Shown: positions 33,400 to 47,477 of the stretch, in pieces
Layout of the letters: each line of letters starts with the position of its first letter
How positions within the stretch are numbered: position 1 is the first letter of the stretch
Assembly (NCBI RefSeq): GCF_001704415.2
Contig: NC_030820.1
Coordinates: forward strand, 186,001-250,000
Direction of reading: 5' to 3'
DNA length: 64,000 nucleotides
Origin: Capra hircus
Lineage: Eukaryota; Chordata; Mammalia; Artiodactyla; Bovidae
Notes under the pieces: generated by a model
Databases searched by the model: none
Told to the model about the DNA's origin: nothing
The model's input: only the letters and a program-made list of their open reading frames with translations
Translations under genes and position numbers: made by a program

Positions 33400-36392
33400 G
33401 TGCCTTTCCAGTCGAACTAGGCACCAGGTCTACTTGGAGAGGGGTTGAGGTCCCGTTGTCTCCAAACTGCCAAGGGTTAGAGCGGTGGGAGTTCCATCAG
33501 AGTTAAGGAAAGAGCAATCAGATGGATTTTTAATCTGTTGCTCAGGTGCACAGCTACAGTGCCCCATGGAGATAATCGGGCTCCCTGTGCCCCTTTATTG
33601 TGTATGCACTTTCACACACAGAGTGAGATTCCTTAGGAGCAAAAATTGTTCCTGACAGACAGGTTCACTAGAGTTCTCCTCCAGAGCAAGTTCATGTGGA
33701 TGTGGTTTTGTCTTCCCCTGTGAGTTTGGGTCCCCTAGCTCGGACCCAGCTCCAGAGAAACAGCCCCTGAGAAAAGACCTCCAAGAAGCACTTTTCCCCC
33801 AGGCTGGGAAGCGGAGTTCACAGGTTCTGGGGAAAAGGAGCCTCTTTCGAGGAAGAAGAGGCAGCAAACCTGCGTATGTTTGCAAGCCTTTATTTGGAAG
33901 AAACATGTTAGCTTCTACAAGGGGAGGTCTCCAGGTCTGCTCAGAGGACCGATATTGTAGAGTCATGGCCGAGACACTCCTCTGCCCTTTGCAAGCCTTG
34001 CAAAGACATTCTTAGCTTCTAGTGTTACTGTCTTTGAAGGAGCAGGCTGCGGGAGTGTGTGAGACATTACTGGTGCCTTACAGGTCTCAGCTCCACTACT
34101 GCCTTTCCATTCGAACTAGGACCCAGGCCTACTTGGAGAGGGGTTAGGGTCCGGATGTTTCCAAACTGCCAAGCGCTACAGCAATAAGACCTCTGTCAGA
34201 GGAAAGGGAAGAGCAATTGGATGGATTCTCAAGCTGTTGCTTGGCCACACAGCTTCAGTGCCGCACAGCTCCCTGTGTCCCTATGTTGGGTATGGAGCTT
34301 CACACACACAGTGAGACTCTGTAGGAGCCAAAACTGTTCCTGACAGACTTAGGTTCACTAGAGCTCACCTACAAGAGCAAAGACACGTGGGTGTGGTTTT
34401 GCCTTGCCCTCTGAGTGTGGTCCCCTACTTCAGCCCCAGGCTCAGGGGAAACAGCCCATGAGGAAAGACCTCCAAGAAGCGCTTTTCCCAAAAGCAGGGA
34501 AGTGGAGTTCGCAGATGCGGGGAAAGCTAGCCTCCCTCGGGGAAGAAGAGGCAGCCAACCGGCATGTGTTTGGAAGCCTGTATTTGGAAGGAATGGATTA
34601 GCTTCTACAACAGGAGCCCTCCAGATCTGCTCAGAGGACCGAAATTCCAGATTCTCCCCTGCCCTTGCAAGCCTTGCAAAGACATTCCTTGCTTCTAGCG
34701 TTGCTGTCCATGAAGGAGCAGGTTGCAGGAGTGTGTAAGACATGACTGGTGCCTTACTGGCCTCAGCCCCGCTATTGCCTTTGCATTCCATTCAAATCCA
34801 TGCCTACTTGGAGAGGGGTTAGAGTCTGGTTGTTTCCAAACTGCCTAGGGCTACAGCAATGGGCACTCTTTCAGAGGTTAGGGAAGAGCAATTGGATGGA
34901 TTTTCAAGCTGATGCTTAGCCTCACAGCTTCAGTGCCACACGGAGAGAATCAGGCTCCATGTGCCCCTATGCTGGGTATTCAGCTTCACACACAGTGTGT
35001 CTCCATAGGGGCCAAGAATGTTCCTGACAGACTTAGGTTCACTAAAGCTCTCCTACAGAGCAGAGGTTGTGGATGAAGTTTTGCCTTACCCTGCGTGTGT
35101 GGGTCCCCTACCTCAGCCCCAGGATCAGGGGAAACAGCCCATGAGGAAAGACCTCCGAGAAGCGCTTTTCCCACATTCTGGGAAGTGGTGTTCCCAGGAT
35201 GCGGGGAAAGTGAGCTTCCTTCGGGGAAGAAGAGGCAGCCAACCCACGTGTGTTTGCAAGCCTGGATTTGGAAGGAACAGGCTAACTTCTACCACGGGAG
35301 ACCTCCAAATCTGCTCAGAGGCCCGAAATTCCAGAGTCAGCCCTGAGCATCTCATCTGCCTTTGCGAGCCTTGCAAAGACATTCCTAGCTTCTAGCGTTA
35401 CTGTCCATGAAAGGGCAGGCTGTGGGAGTGTGTGAGAAATGACTGGGTGCCTTACTGTCTTCAGCTCCACTATTGCCTTTTCAGATGAATGAGGCCGCAG
35501 GCCTACTTACAGAAGGGTTAGGGTCCGGTTGTTTCCAAACTGCCAAAGGCTACAGCAATGGGAGCTCTGTCAGAGGTAAGGGAAGAACAGTTGGATGTAT
35601 TTTGAAGCTGTGGCATGGCCGCACAGCTTCAGGGTCACACGGAGAAAATCAGCCTCCCTGTGCCCATATGTTGGGTATGCAGCTTCACACACAGAATCTA
35701 TCTCCATAGGAGCCAAGAAAGTACCAGACAGACTTGGGTTTACTAAAGGTCTCCTACAGAGCAAAGACATCTGGATGTGGTTTTGCCTTCCCGTGAGTAT
35801 GGGTCCCCCTACCTCAGCTCCAGCTCAGGGGAAACAGGGCACAAAGAAAGATCTCTAAGAAGCGCTTTTCCCACAACCTGGGAAGTCGAGTTCGCAGGAC
35901 ACATTTAAAGTGATCCTGTCTGGGGAAAGAGGCCCTAAGAGGTCCGGTGTGTTTTTGCAATCCTATATTTGGAAGACATGGGTTAGCTTCTATAGTGGGA
36001 GACCTCCAAATCTGCTCAGGGGACCGAAATTCCAGAGTCAGGGCCGAGTTTCTCCCCTGACCTTTGCAAGCCTTGCAAAGACATTCCTAGCTTCTAGCGT
36101 TACTGCCCATGAAGGAGCAGGCTGTGGCAGTGTGTGAGACATGACTGGCAACTTACTGGCCTCAGCTCCACTATTGACTTTCCATTCAAACTAGGCCCCA
36201 GGGCTACTTGGAGAGGGGTTGGGGTCTGGTTGTTTCCAAACTGCCAAGGGCTGGACCAATGGGAGCTCTGTCAGAGGTAAGGGAAGAGCTATCAGATGGA
36301 TTTTCAAGCTGTTGCTGGGCCACACAGCTTCAGCACCACACGGAGAGAGTCACGCTCCCTGTGCCCCTAGGTCGGGTATCCAACTTCACATA
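33400..36392. repeat. Tandem array, about 4.3 units of ~700 bp
   Basis: The landmark 'ctacttggagaggggtt' (or a close variant) occurs at 33430, 34129, 34804, 35503 and 36204, giving unit lengths of 699, 675, 699 and 701 bp. Each unit also repeats 'tgtttccaaactgcc', 'gttcctgacagact' or a variant, 'aaacagcccatgaggaaaga', 'aagcgcttttccca' and 'gccttgcaaagacattc' in the same order. Units differ by scattered substitutions and small indels, so the array is not recent. Unit length fits a satellite-type repeat (ruminant satellites near 700 bp are known), but I cannot confirm the family from sequence alone. In three units the minus strand is open through a similar peptide. Confidence 0.88.
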
Positions 36393-36399
36393 GCCACCT

Positions 36400-36890
36400 T
36401 TTAAATCAAACGTGCGTCTTTTTTGTCTGTTTGTTTAAGTGACATTTCTTTCTCCACATAATTGTCTTAGGAAGTGCCTGTGGAAAGAATGTACATGACA
36501 TAAAGCAGGGCAGATTGGGTGCAAGGCCCAGTACCCCGTCTCCAGTCTGGGTTGCTGCTGGCTACTGCTTTAGTCTCCTAACTGGTCTTCTTGTCTTTGG
36601 TTGTTCCCTTCAACAACCCAGTGTGTATATGGTTGCCAAAGTAATCTGCCTAAAAGCACACCTTTATCCTTTCTGGGCCTTACTTCCCACAGGTGACAGT
36701 GGGACTTAAACCATTTTCTCTGGGAAGTCTGATGTTCCATGAGCTGAACCAAGGTGGTCTGCCCTTGTGACCTTTCCCCAATTTACAGAGAAAGGAACAT
36801 TTAATGGGTGGAATTTCCTCAACGTGTAAGTTCCCCCCACCCCTGCCCCATCTGTTTTTCTATAGTAAGGATCCAAACTTTTTATCTACT
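36400..36890 (+). repeat. Weak L2-like sequence and unassigned DNA
   Basis: 36570-36700 ('ctaactggtcttcttgtctt', 'ccaaagtaatctgcctaaaa') resembles an L2-type repeat. The rest is unrecognised. Confidence 0.35.
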
Positions 36891-36894
36891 AGCA

Positions 36895-37110
36895 TTGAAG
36901 TCACTCAGTCATGTCTGACTCTTTATGGCCCCATGGATTGTAGCCCACCAGGCTCCTCTGCAATTTTCCAGGCAATAGTACTGGAGTGGGTAGCCATTCC
37001 CTTCTCCAGGGGTGGGGGGTGGGGGTTTTCCCCCTGAAGACCCAGGGATTGCACCAGTGTCTCCTGCATTGGCAGGCAGATTCTTTACTGTCTGCGCCAC
37101 CAGGGAAGCC
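36895..37110 (-). mobile_element. Bov-tA SINE
   Basis: The minus strand runs from the 'gggcttccctggtggcgcag' head near 37110 to a 'gagtgacttcaa' end near 36895. Confidence 0.88.
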
Positions 37111-37364
37111 CATCTGCTCACATTAACTGATGACAAACTGGACAAATGAGCAGCAAGTAAATAATAAAAGATTTGGCAATTGCAAGGTCATATTTATTTT
37201 AACAGCTTGGTTTTCTCCCAGGCACTCAGGCTGGTAGTTGCAATCATTGCAATGTTAAAGATATACGGTCTTTTTCTTTCTTAAAAATTGTTTCTCTTTG
37301 GGATGATGGAATGAAATATATCAAAATTTCATCATGGCACATTAGAGAAAACACTGCCCTCCAG

Positions 37365-37575
37365 CTTCCCTGGTGGCTCAGAGGTTAAAGCATCTGCCTG
37401 GAATGCTGGAGATCCGGGTTCAAGCCCTGGGTAGGGAAGATCCCCTGGAGAAGGAAATGGCAACCCACTCCAGTACTCTTGCCTGGCGAATCCCATGGAG
37501 GGAGGAGTGTGGTAGGCTACAGTCCATGGGGTCGCAAAGAGTCGGACACAACTCAGCGACTTCACTTCACTTCCC
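37365..37575 (+). mobile_element. Bov-tA SINE
   Basis: Complete plus-strand copy from 'gcttccctggtggctcagag' to 'agcgacttcacttcacttc'. Confidence 0.9.
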
Positions 37576-37969
37576 GAGTAAATACTTTGGCCTCTTCTTC
37601 AGAGTTTATTCAACCTTATCACTACTACTTGCCAGGAGCCATGTTAGCCATTACTGACAAAATGGAGGCACGGTCCCCAGCCCCCTCTCCTCATTCTGCA
37701 GGCACGGACCTGGGATTAAGGAGTTAGGCCTTGTAATTCTGACTTGTCTTTTCCTCTCCTCAGCTGAGTTGACTGTAAAGGAATATTAAGGTGCTTTTTG
37801 TTCTTGAGAGGAGCATGAGAAGGCACAAAGCCTTCTGCAGCTGTGCTCAGAAAATAACTCATAAAGTTAATCATTGACATTTGTTCAAGGACTTTTACAA
37901 AAGTGTTCCAGGATGAGCACATAGGCTGCAGCTTGAGGCCATGGGAGGGACTGCTATCTGAAGCCTATT

Positions 37970-38526
37970 TGTGAGGAAAATGTTTATGACAAAGGAGTTT
38001 ACTGAATTTAGGGTTTAGAAATAATTAAAATAGTTAGAAGTTAAAGATTTAAGGAATGTTGTAAAGTTAGCATATTTTACTATAGTTTATAGAAGTTAGA
38101 ATTTTTAGAGACACTATAGCTACAAGCCTTTCTAAGAGATAGTGAGCTCAGGATGTCAGGGGCAAACAGGATTTAGGAAGATAAGTAGTAAACTGAGGAA
38201 TATATCATGAGTTACAATATAATTACAAGTTAACTACAGGACACATTAGAGGAGGTAGATAACAGATGAAAGGCTGATTCCGAGAGAATCACTGAAGCAG
38301 GAACTCTGAAGAACAACAGTGATTTGTGGAGACAATAAATCTGGGTCAGTGGGAACTGAAAATATCAAACTTCTGATCTAATGCTTTTGTAAAAGTATAA
38401 AAGCAAATCATAAGCTTGAAATAAACAGACAGTCCGTAGAAAACTGAGAGGCTGTCTCATTTCTCTCGCTGGCACCGTCCATCTCTTCAGGTTGAATCCC
38501 TGGCTGCTGGAGCTGGACTCTGGCAA
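37970..38526 (+). mobile_element. ERV2-like solo LTR
   Basis: It has a TATA-like 'aaaagtataaaagcaaatc' (about 38390), a poly(A) signal in 'cttgaaataaacagacag' (38415-38432) and a U5 ending 'ctggagctggactctggca'. This U3-R-U5 layout is typical of betaretrovirus-like LTRs. There are no adjacent coding remains. The 5' limit is approximate and I could not find a clear duplication. Confidence 0.65.
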
Positions 38527-38859
38527 TTACTCCCCTTTATGAATCCTTGCCTTCAGAAAAAGTTTTCTAATCTCTGTTCACATTTGCTGTTTCTTTCCTC
38601 CGTTGCATAAACAATTTTATCTCCCTGGAACTCTGTCTTGGCCCAGGCCTTGCATACAAATCCCATCCAGCCTTAAAGGAACAAATCAACACTTTACTTG
38701 GTGAAAACCTCTAAAATCATAACAATCTCTTGTTCTAACTCACAATTGTATGTTGCTATGAAAAGTGCATGGGGAAAAAAAAAAAAACAGAATGGTATAC
38801 AACAGTGTTCTTCAAACATAAAAGAACTTAAGAAATATCCAGGAATCTTTTTAATTTTT

Positions 38860-39090
38860 ATTTATTTATTTATCTTTAACTAACATTATTTATCTATTTG
38901 GCTATACCAGGTCTTAGTTGCTGCATGTGGGTTTTTTTTTTTTTTTTAGATACAGCATCTTAAAAAGGGATCCCCATAAAGGGATCTTTAGTTGTGGTAT
39001 GTGGGATCTACTTCCCTGACCAGGGATCTAACTCTGGCCCCCTGAAGTGGAAGCAGGGAGTCTTAGCCACCGGACCACCAGGGAAGTCCC
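38860..39090 (-). mobile_element. CHR-type SINE
   Basis: The minus-strand head is 'gggacttccctggtggtccg' near 39090 and the A-rich end (T-rich on plus) is near 38860. Confidence 0.83.
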
Positions 39091-39492
39091 TCCAATTGTT
39101 TCTTATCTATAAGAAACCTTCCTGTTACATTATAGTTTCCTTAATTGCAAGAATCCTGTTCACTTTTAGAATCCTTTATGGAGTCTCAAAGAGAAACAAC
39201 TTTTTTAAGTACAAAAGGATGGTATCTTTGTTAAATACACTGATGACAAGGGATGGGGGCTCATGAAAAACTCAGTTATTAGTGTTTCAATGATTTAGCA
39301 AGGAAGTAAATAAATAAATAAATGAAGTTGGGCTTTTCCATAAGACGATCTTGTAACAGAGCCATCATTCTCAACTCGGGGTGCATGCCCTCCCAAACTC
39401 TAAATCACATTACGCACCCCGATTTTTATGCTCTCTCCCAGAATCATCAGCAGAGAGAGTCATAGGAGCATCATATCCCTTGAGTTTATTGG

Positions 39493-39765
39493 GCTGCTGC
39501 TGCTGCTAAGTCCCTTGTCGTGTCCAACTCTGTGCGACCCCATAGATGGCAGCCCACTAGGCTCTGCTGTCCCTGGGACTCTCCAGGCAAGAACACTGGA
39601 CTGGGTTGCCATTTCCTTCTCCAATGCATGAAAGTGAAAAGTGAAAGTGAAGTGGCTCAGTCGTGTCTGACTCTTTGCCACTCCATGGACTACAGCCTAC
39701 CAGGCTCCTCCATCCATGGGATTTTCCAAGCAAGAGTACTGGAGTCGGGTGCCATTGCCTTCCCG
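39493..39765 (-). mobile_element. Bov-A2 SINE
   Basis: A dimer on the minus strand with its AGC tail at 39493-39507 (gctgctgctgct on plus) and the 'tttcatgcattggagaagga' linker inside. Confidence 0.92.
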
Positions 39766-40134
39766 ATATTGGGTTGAGAACCATCAAAATAGGAATTGAA
39801 GGTGTTGGTGGTATTTGTTAAGATAAGGTTATTTCAGTCATACTGGGTTAGAATTGCGCCTTTCTGAGAGTATATAACTTCTTAGTTCTTTGACAAATGA
39901 TGAGTAAGGGAGTCTGCTAGACAAAGTGGGGTAGAATAAGACAGGTCTAGGAGTTAACCTGTGTCTCCATGCCAGCAGGGGGGGGGCAGACCACCCTGAT
40001 AGCTCACTGGCTCTTGCACAAGCATTTCTAGACCACCTGAGCTTCCACTTGTGTGCAATGGTGCACTCAGGAGAAGGCAAAGCCTCTCATTCCCAGCTTC
40101 TGCCACTCGTTGGTACCTGTGTATTTTTCCTTAC

Positions 40135-40170
40135 AGTACACACACACATATACATATATATATATATATT
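40135..40170. repeat. CA/TA microsatellite
   Basis: 'acacacacatatacatatatatatatata' type run, interrupted. Confidence 0.9.
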
Positions 40171-40189
40171 GGCCTTACCACTCAGCATG

Positions 40190-40330
40190 TAGGATTTTAT
40201 TTATTCATTTATTTGGCTGCACTTGGTCTCAATTACAGCACTCAGGATCTTAGTTCCCTGATCAGTGAGCCCGTGCCCCCTTCATTAGAAGCACAGAGTC
40301 TTAACCATGGACTCCCAGGGCAGTCTCAGA
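40190..40330 (-). mobile_element. CHR-type SINE
   Basis: The minus-strand CHR has a damaged head ('ctgccctgggagtccatggt') and a TTTATTTA-rich end on plus. Confidence 0.75.
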
Positions 40331-40849
40331 TTACTGTTTTTCTTATTTCTCACAGGTAGGACTTTTGGGGAAGTAAATCTCTTCCTCTGTAAGGGAACTG
40401 AGAAATAAAATGATTCCCCCACTCACCCACAACCATGAAGCTGAGTGGAGCAACCTAAGACCCTTCCCGCCCCATCTCAGGTTTAGGAAATAAATGAGAC
40501 AGCCTCAGTGGCTGAGTGTGAGGTACTGGCAGAACACCTGAAGCACAAACACCCTATAAATCGGGGGAAAGAGAGGATGACATGAGGGAGGGTGTCTGTT
40601 CTCGAGGACAGAGATTTGGGAGTCGTCATCATTATCAGGTGAAGCTGACAGAGCTGAGCACCTCTCAGGCAAGACCGCAAGAATGTCCACGGAGTCAACA
40701 GAAGGTCGCTGCAGATTCAAGGAACAAACCACGATTAAGGCCCGGAGGAGAACCAGGGTTGGAGAACCCTGCAGTGTACAGAAGGCAAAGGAGACGGCAG
40801 TTGGAGGAGAGAACAGACTTCAGCAGCAGTCACCAGATGGGGTGCACGT
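40331..40849. other. Unassigned
   Basis: No repeat recognised with confidence. Overlapping short frames here (for example 40582-40881 plus) lack any domain and run into the following SINE. Confidence 0.35.
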
Positions 40850-41058
40850 GTGCTCAGCCAGTCGTGTTCAGTTCTTCGTGATCCCGTGGACTGTAGCCTG
40901 CCAGGCTCCTCTGTCCATGGGATTCTCCAGGCAAGAATGCTCGAGTGGGTTGCCATGCCCTCCTACAAGGGATCTTCCCAACTCAGGGATCAAACCCGAG
41001 CCTCCAGCTTCTCCTGTTGGCAGGTGAATACTTTACCGCTGAGCCACCCGGGAAGCCC
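40850..41058 (-). mobile_element. Bov-tA SINE
   Basis: The minus strand runs from 'gggcttcccgggtggctcag' at 41058 to 40850. Confidence 0.88.
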
Positions 41059-41061
41059 CAT

Positions 41062-41262
41062 GAGTGGAATGAGCACCCTTATAAAGGAGACCCCAGAGGT
41101 GAGGACACAGGAAGGAGGTATGGGGCCTGGCCAGACACGGAATCTGCGGCACCTTGATCTTGAATTCCAGCCACCAGAACTGTGAGGAATAAATGGCTGT
41201 GGTTTTTAAGCCCCTTGATCCACAGTATTTTGCTTTGGCAGCCCAGACTGGACTGAGACACC
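41062..41262 (+). repeat. MaLR (MLT1-type) LTR fragment
   Basis: 'cccttataaaggagacccca', 'ttgatcttgaattccagcc', 'aactgtgaggaataaatggc' and 'gcagcccagactggactgag' follow the 3' half of the mammalian MaLR LTR, including its AATAAA-type signal. Confidence 0.75.
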
Positions 41263-41844
41263 ATGAGAGTAAAATTGCCACAAGGTGAGGGCTGAGACCA
41301 GGTTTCCTGGCTTAAGGAGAGGAGGGAGATATTAAAGAACAAAAGACAGACACACAGGGAACTTGCTGGAAAGTGTTTAGTGAAATGAAGGAGCGGAATA
41401 GGGCTGGGTCCAATGATAATGGTGTAAAGACAAGTGGTTACGTGTGGGGTGAAGCATGTAAGGCACCTGAAAGACGCTAAACTCAGATAGTGTGGTCCCA
41501 GCACCAAAGGGGACAGAACCAGAAGCCCAGATGGGTGGGACACTGGTCATAGCAGGGCCATGCTCGGAAACTTTGGCTCTCTCCCTCACCAACATGCACG
41601 ATGCACGGTCACGAGAGTCTTCACTACTCCAAAGCACCTTGGCAAGAGATAAGGCTGTACGTGAAACTGGGCTTAAAGACACATCTATCTCTCTTTTTTT
41701 TTTTTTTTAATTCTTCCATTTTTAAATGTATGTTTTAGTAGAGTCAAGTAGATTCATATTGTTGTGCAACCTCCAACATCAACCATCTCCAGAACTTCTT
41801 CATCTTTCCAAAGCAAAATTCTGTATCTATTAAGTGCTTGGTGG

Positions 41845-42055
41845 AACTTCCCTGGTGGCCCAGCCGTAAAGAATCTGCCTTGCAATGCAAGGGATGCAGG
41901 TTCAACCCCTGGTTGGGGAACTAATGTCCCATATGCTGCAAAGCAACTAAGCCCATGCACTGTAACTAGAGTCTTTGCACCAAAGAAAGATCCTGCGTGG
42001 CACCATGCAGATCGCACATGTCACAACTAAGACTCAACACAGCCAAATAAATAAT
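41845..42055 (+). mobile_element. CHR-type SINE in L1
   Basis: Head 'aacttccctggtggcccagc', ending in 'ctcaacacagccaaataaat'. Confidence 0.85.
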
Positions 42056-42344
42056 TTAAAAGTTCATGTTTGGGAACGCATGTAGGAATTAAAGATTTTA
42101 AAATTTAAAAAATAAAAAAAAATTAAAAAACAAACAAACAACAAAAAAAAGATACAGTCTTGGTTTTAAAAGTAAAATAAATGTTTCGTACCCCTGGTAA
42201 CCCCCATTCTACTTTCTGTCTCTATGAATCTGACTACTCTAGGGACCTCCAATAAGTGGAACCACACGCTGTCCTTTGCCATCCACATTACAGCATGTGT
42301 GCTTTCCTTTTTAAGGCCCGATACTGTTCCCTTGTATGTTACAG

Positions 42345-42540
42345 GCTTCCCTGGTGGCTCAGTGGTAAAGAATCTGCTTGCCAATGCAGGAGACTCAGGT
42401 TCAACTGCTGGGTCAGGAAGATCCCCTGGGGAAGGAAATGGCAACCCAGTCCAGTATTCTTGCCTGGAGAATCCCATGGACAGAGCCTGGTGGGCTACAG
42501 CCCATGGGGTCGCAGAGTTGGACATGACTGTGCGTTTGTT
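42345..42540 (+). mobile_element. Bov-tA SINE in L1
   Basis: Head 'ggcttccctggtggctcagt', tail 'ggacatgactgtgcgtttg'. Confidence 0.88.
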
Positions 42541-42880
42541 GCACGCATTTTGTTTATCCACTCATCTGTCAGTGGGTACTTGGGTGCTTCCACTCTTTGG
42601 TTATTGCAAATAATACTGCTATGAACATGGTTGTACAAACAGCTCTTTGAGTTGCCACTTTCAGTTCTTTTGGGAATATACCCAGAAGTGAAATTGCTTG
42701 GATCTTATGGTAATTCTATGTTTGATTTTTTTTGAGGAACCACCATACTGTTTTCCAAAGCAATTGTCATTTACCTTTCCCCAAGCAACACAGAAAACTT
42801 CCAATTTCTCCACATCCTTGCCAACACTTGTTATTTTGCTTTTTCAATAAAAACCATACTAATGGATATAAAGTGGTTGG

Positions 42881-43415
42881 TTGGTTTTTTAAATAGATGC
42901 TTCTTCCTTAGATTATAAATTCTTCAAAAATTATGTGAATATTAGTTTGATTCAAATGGAATTGAAGACTTGGGCTGAAAGAAAGATTTCCCTAAGTATG
43001 GCAATGTAAATATTCAAAACTCCCCCAAATTAGTTTAAAAACATGTTTCTATCAATGTCTGTCCTGTTTTCAAGACCTGACCTCAGATAAGTGGGGAAGG
43101 AGTGCCCTCTTGTGTCCTTTCTCTGCCAGTGTCAGTGACTAAAAAAGGTAGTTGAGAAATGACCCTTTCACTCCAAGGACAACAAACGCCAGTCACGTGT
43201 CTACTGGGTAAAAGGAAATATGGACAGAGTGAAGCTAGGGTCTTTAAAGAAATCCCAATCTAGAAGGGGTAGAGGAACAAAATACATGCAGAAATAACAA
43301 TAGAAGACATGCAAAATGGATGGATTATCTATTTAGACTCTGCAGGAATTAGGTCAAGATTCACATCAAAATATAAGCGTGGCTGGTTACAAAGGAGCTT
43401 GGGTTGGCTCTCAGG
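42881..43415. other. Unassigned flank of the TPM3 retrocopy
   Basis: Nothing recognised. Confidence 0.4.
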
Positions 43416-43431
43416 TCTCAGGTTTCTTTTT

Positions 43432-45542
<2,111 letters not shown>

Positions 45543-45787
45543 TCTCAGGTTTCTTTTTAAGGCTTCAGTTCTAGAAGGTCCCTGACCTAGGAGGGCAGCC
45601 TCCCTGTCGGGACTCCTTCATGGCTGTCAGTTTTCTAGAGTTGCTTCGGAGATTCAGACAAGCTCGCTGTACACTCCCATCTTTGGGAGGGAGGCCCTGG
45701 AGACTCCTCCTATGTTCGTTTCTTCCGTGTAGTATCCTGCTCATGGCTACCTGTCTCTTGAGTTTCATCTCCTTCCCCCAACCCTCT

Positions 45788-45985
45788 GGGCTTCCCTAGT
45801 GGCTCAGATGGTAAAGAATCTGCCTGCAATGCAAGAGACCCAGGTTCGACCCCTGGGTGGCGAGTATCCTCTGGAGAAGGAAATGGGAACCCACTCCAGT
45901 ATTCTTGCCTGGAGAATCCCTTGGAGAGAGGAGCCTGGTGGGCTCGAAAAGAGTCAGACATGACTTAGAGACTGACACACACCTC
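45788..45985 (+). mobile_element. Bov-tA SINE
   Basis: Complete plus-strand copy with head 'gggcttccctagtggctcag'. Confidence 0.88.
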
Positions 45986-46369
45986 CACACCTCCCTAAAC
46001 AGGCTGTTGATTGGCACACTGTCTCCATAGCCTTGATGCTCACAAGATAATTATACAGATAATTATACAGAAAGTACGTTTGCAGGTTTCATCAGCATGG
46101 GGACCAGTTACAGAGGATGAAGATGTTCTCTCGCAAACCTTGCTCCATCAGGCAAGCAGCCTTCAGCTGGCCTCTTAGGGCCCTGAAGGAGACAGTCCTT
46201 ACCTTGTCTGCATCCTGCTGGACTGCTGAATAAAGACAGAATCAAGGCATGGCTGTACACCGACCACATATCCAACTGGGTAGAAACTAGGGAGCTCATT
46301 GGTGGAAAGAATCGTTCTTCAGAGTCAGACACAGGTGGGTTTTTACTTTTTAAAATATATCTCCTTAAA
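45986..46369. other. Unassigned
   Basis: No repeat or gene recognised. Confidence 0.35.
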
Positions 46370-46742
46370 ATATTTACTTATTTAATAATTTTGGGTCACA
46401 CTCTGTGTAGCATGTGGGATCTTAGTTTCCTGACCAGGGATTGAGCTCACACCTCCTGCATTGGGAGGTGGAGTCTTTTTTTTATTATTATTTATTTATT
46501 TGGCTGCACTGGGTTTTCATTGCTGCATAGGCTTTTTTCTAGTTGTGGTGAGTGGGGGCTATTCGCTAGTTGTGGTGCTCATGCTTCTTACTGCGGGGGG
46601 TTTTCCTGTTCCAAAGCACAGGCTCTAGGGCACGGGAGCTTCGGTACTTGTGTTCTGTGGAATCTTCCGCAATCAAGGATCGAACCCGTGTGCCCTGCAT
46701 TGGCAGGCGGACTCTTAACCTCTGGACCACCAGGGAAGTCCC
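46370..46742 (-). mobile_element. Two adjacent CHR-type SINEs
   Basis: A 5'-truncated copy (46370-46478) is followed by a longer copy (46480-46742) with head 'gggacttccctggtggtcca'. Both are minus strand. Confidence 0.8.
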
Positions 46743-46935
46743 CGCAGCTGGCTTTAAAGCTCAGCTCTGCTGCTCTGCGTCCGTGGCCCCCCAGAGCATG
46801 TCCCTTTATCGCCATTCAGCAGCTCTGAGATGGGAATAACGGTCCCCACCTCCCTCTCTGGTAAGATTCTCATGAAGCTTAACAAGACAGAGTACACAGA
46901 CCTTGAGGAAGTATCTAGCGTTATAAATGCCCCTC
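46743..46935 (+). repeat. MIR SINE
   Basis: 'agctctgagatgggaataac', 'cacctccctctctggtaaga' and 'ccttgaggaagtatctagc' match MIR's 3' half. Confidence 0.5.
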
Positions 46936-47477
46936 TGCTTCCCCCTCTCACCCGAAATCTCCTCCCCAACCTAAGCACGCTACGGCAGTCTCCTGGCTGC
47001 ATGGGGCCGAGACCTCGGGGGCAGTTGCACAGTAACTGAGATTTTAGGTCACCAAGAGCAGTCTGGGAAGCAGAAGAAAGGCTGCTTTGTTTCGTATTCT
47101 CACGCAGGGTGCAGTGGGGAAGGTATTTCCAAACCGTCTTAATTATTTCCCAAGACTTTTTCCAGCTGCCCAAGCCAGCAACCTGGGAGTCATCGTTGAC
47201 TGCTCCTTCTCTCTCACCTCCCATACGTGTATTTCTAAGGCCTGTTACTCCTCCTTAAGACATTCCAAATCCTCCGAGTCTCTCCGTCTCCCTCCATCAT
47301 TTTACTTTCTCTCTCCATCGCTGTTCCCTGGAAAACCACCACAGCTTCCTGAATCGCCTTCAATAACGCCCCTCTTCCTCATCACCCAGTGGATAGAGCT
47401 CTTTCTAAATGCAAGTCTCTGGGGATGATGGGAAGAGTTGGGAGATTGGGACTGACACGTATACACTACTGATTTGC
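46936..47477. other. Unassigned
   Basis: Pyrimidine-rich stretches at 47200-47340. No gene or repeat identified. Confidence 0.35.

Larger units (their letters stand above)
41690..42880 (-). mobile_element. Old L1 3' end with two SINE insertions
   Basis: Minus-strand L1 3'UTR and ORF2 tail ('ccgtttcttcaa-type' text at 42600-42850 in reverse, poly-A as the T run at 41695-41708). A CHR SINE sits at 41845-42055 and a Bov-tA at 42345-42540, both on the plus strand. Confidence 0.75.

Noticed and set aside
33400..36392. The array as a CRISPR or phage-type repeat locus.
   Set aside because: Units are about 700 bp without spacers, and the host is a mammal.
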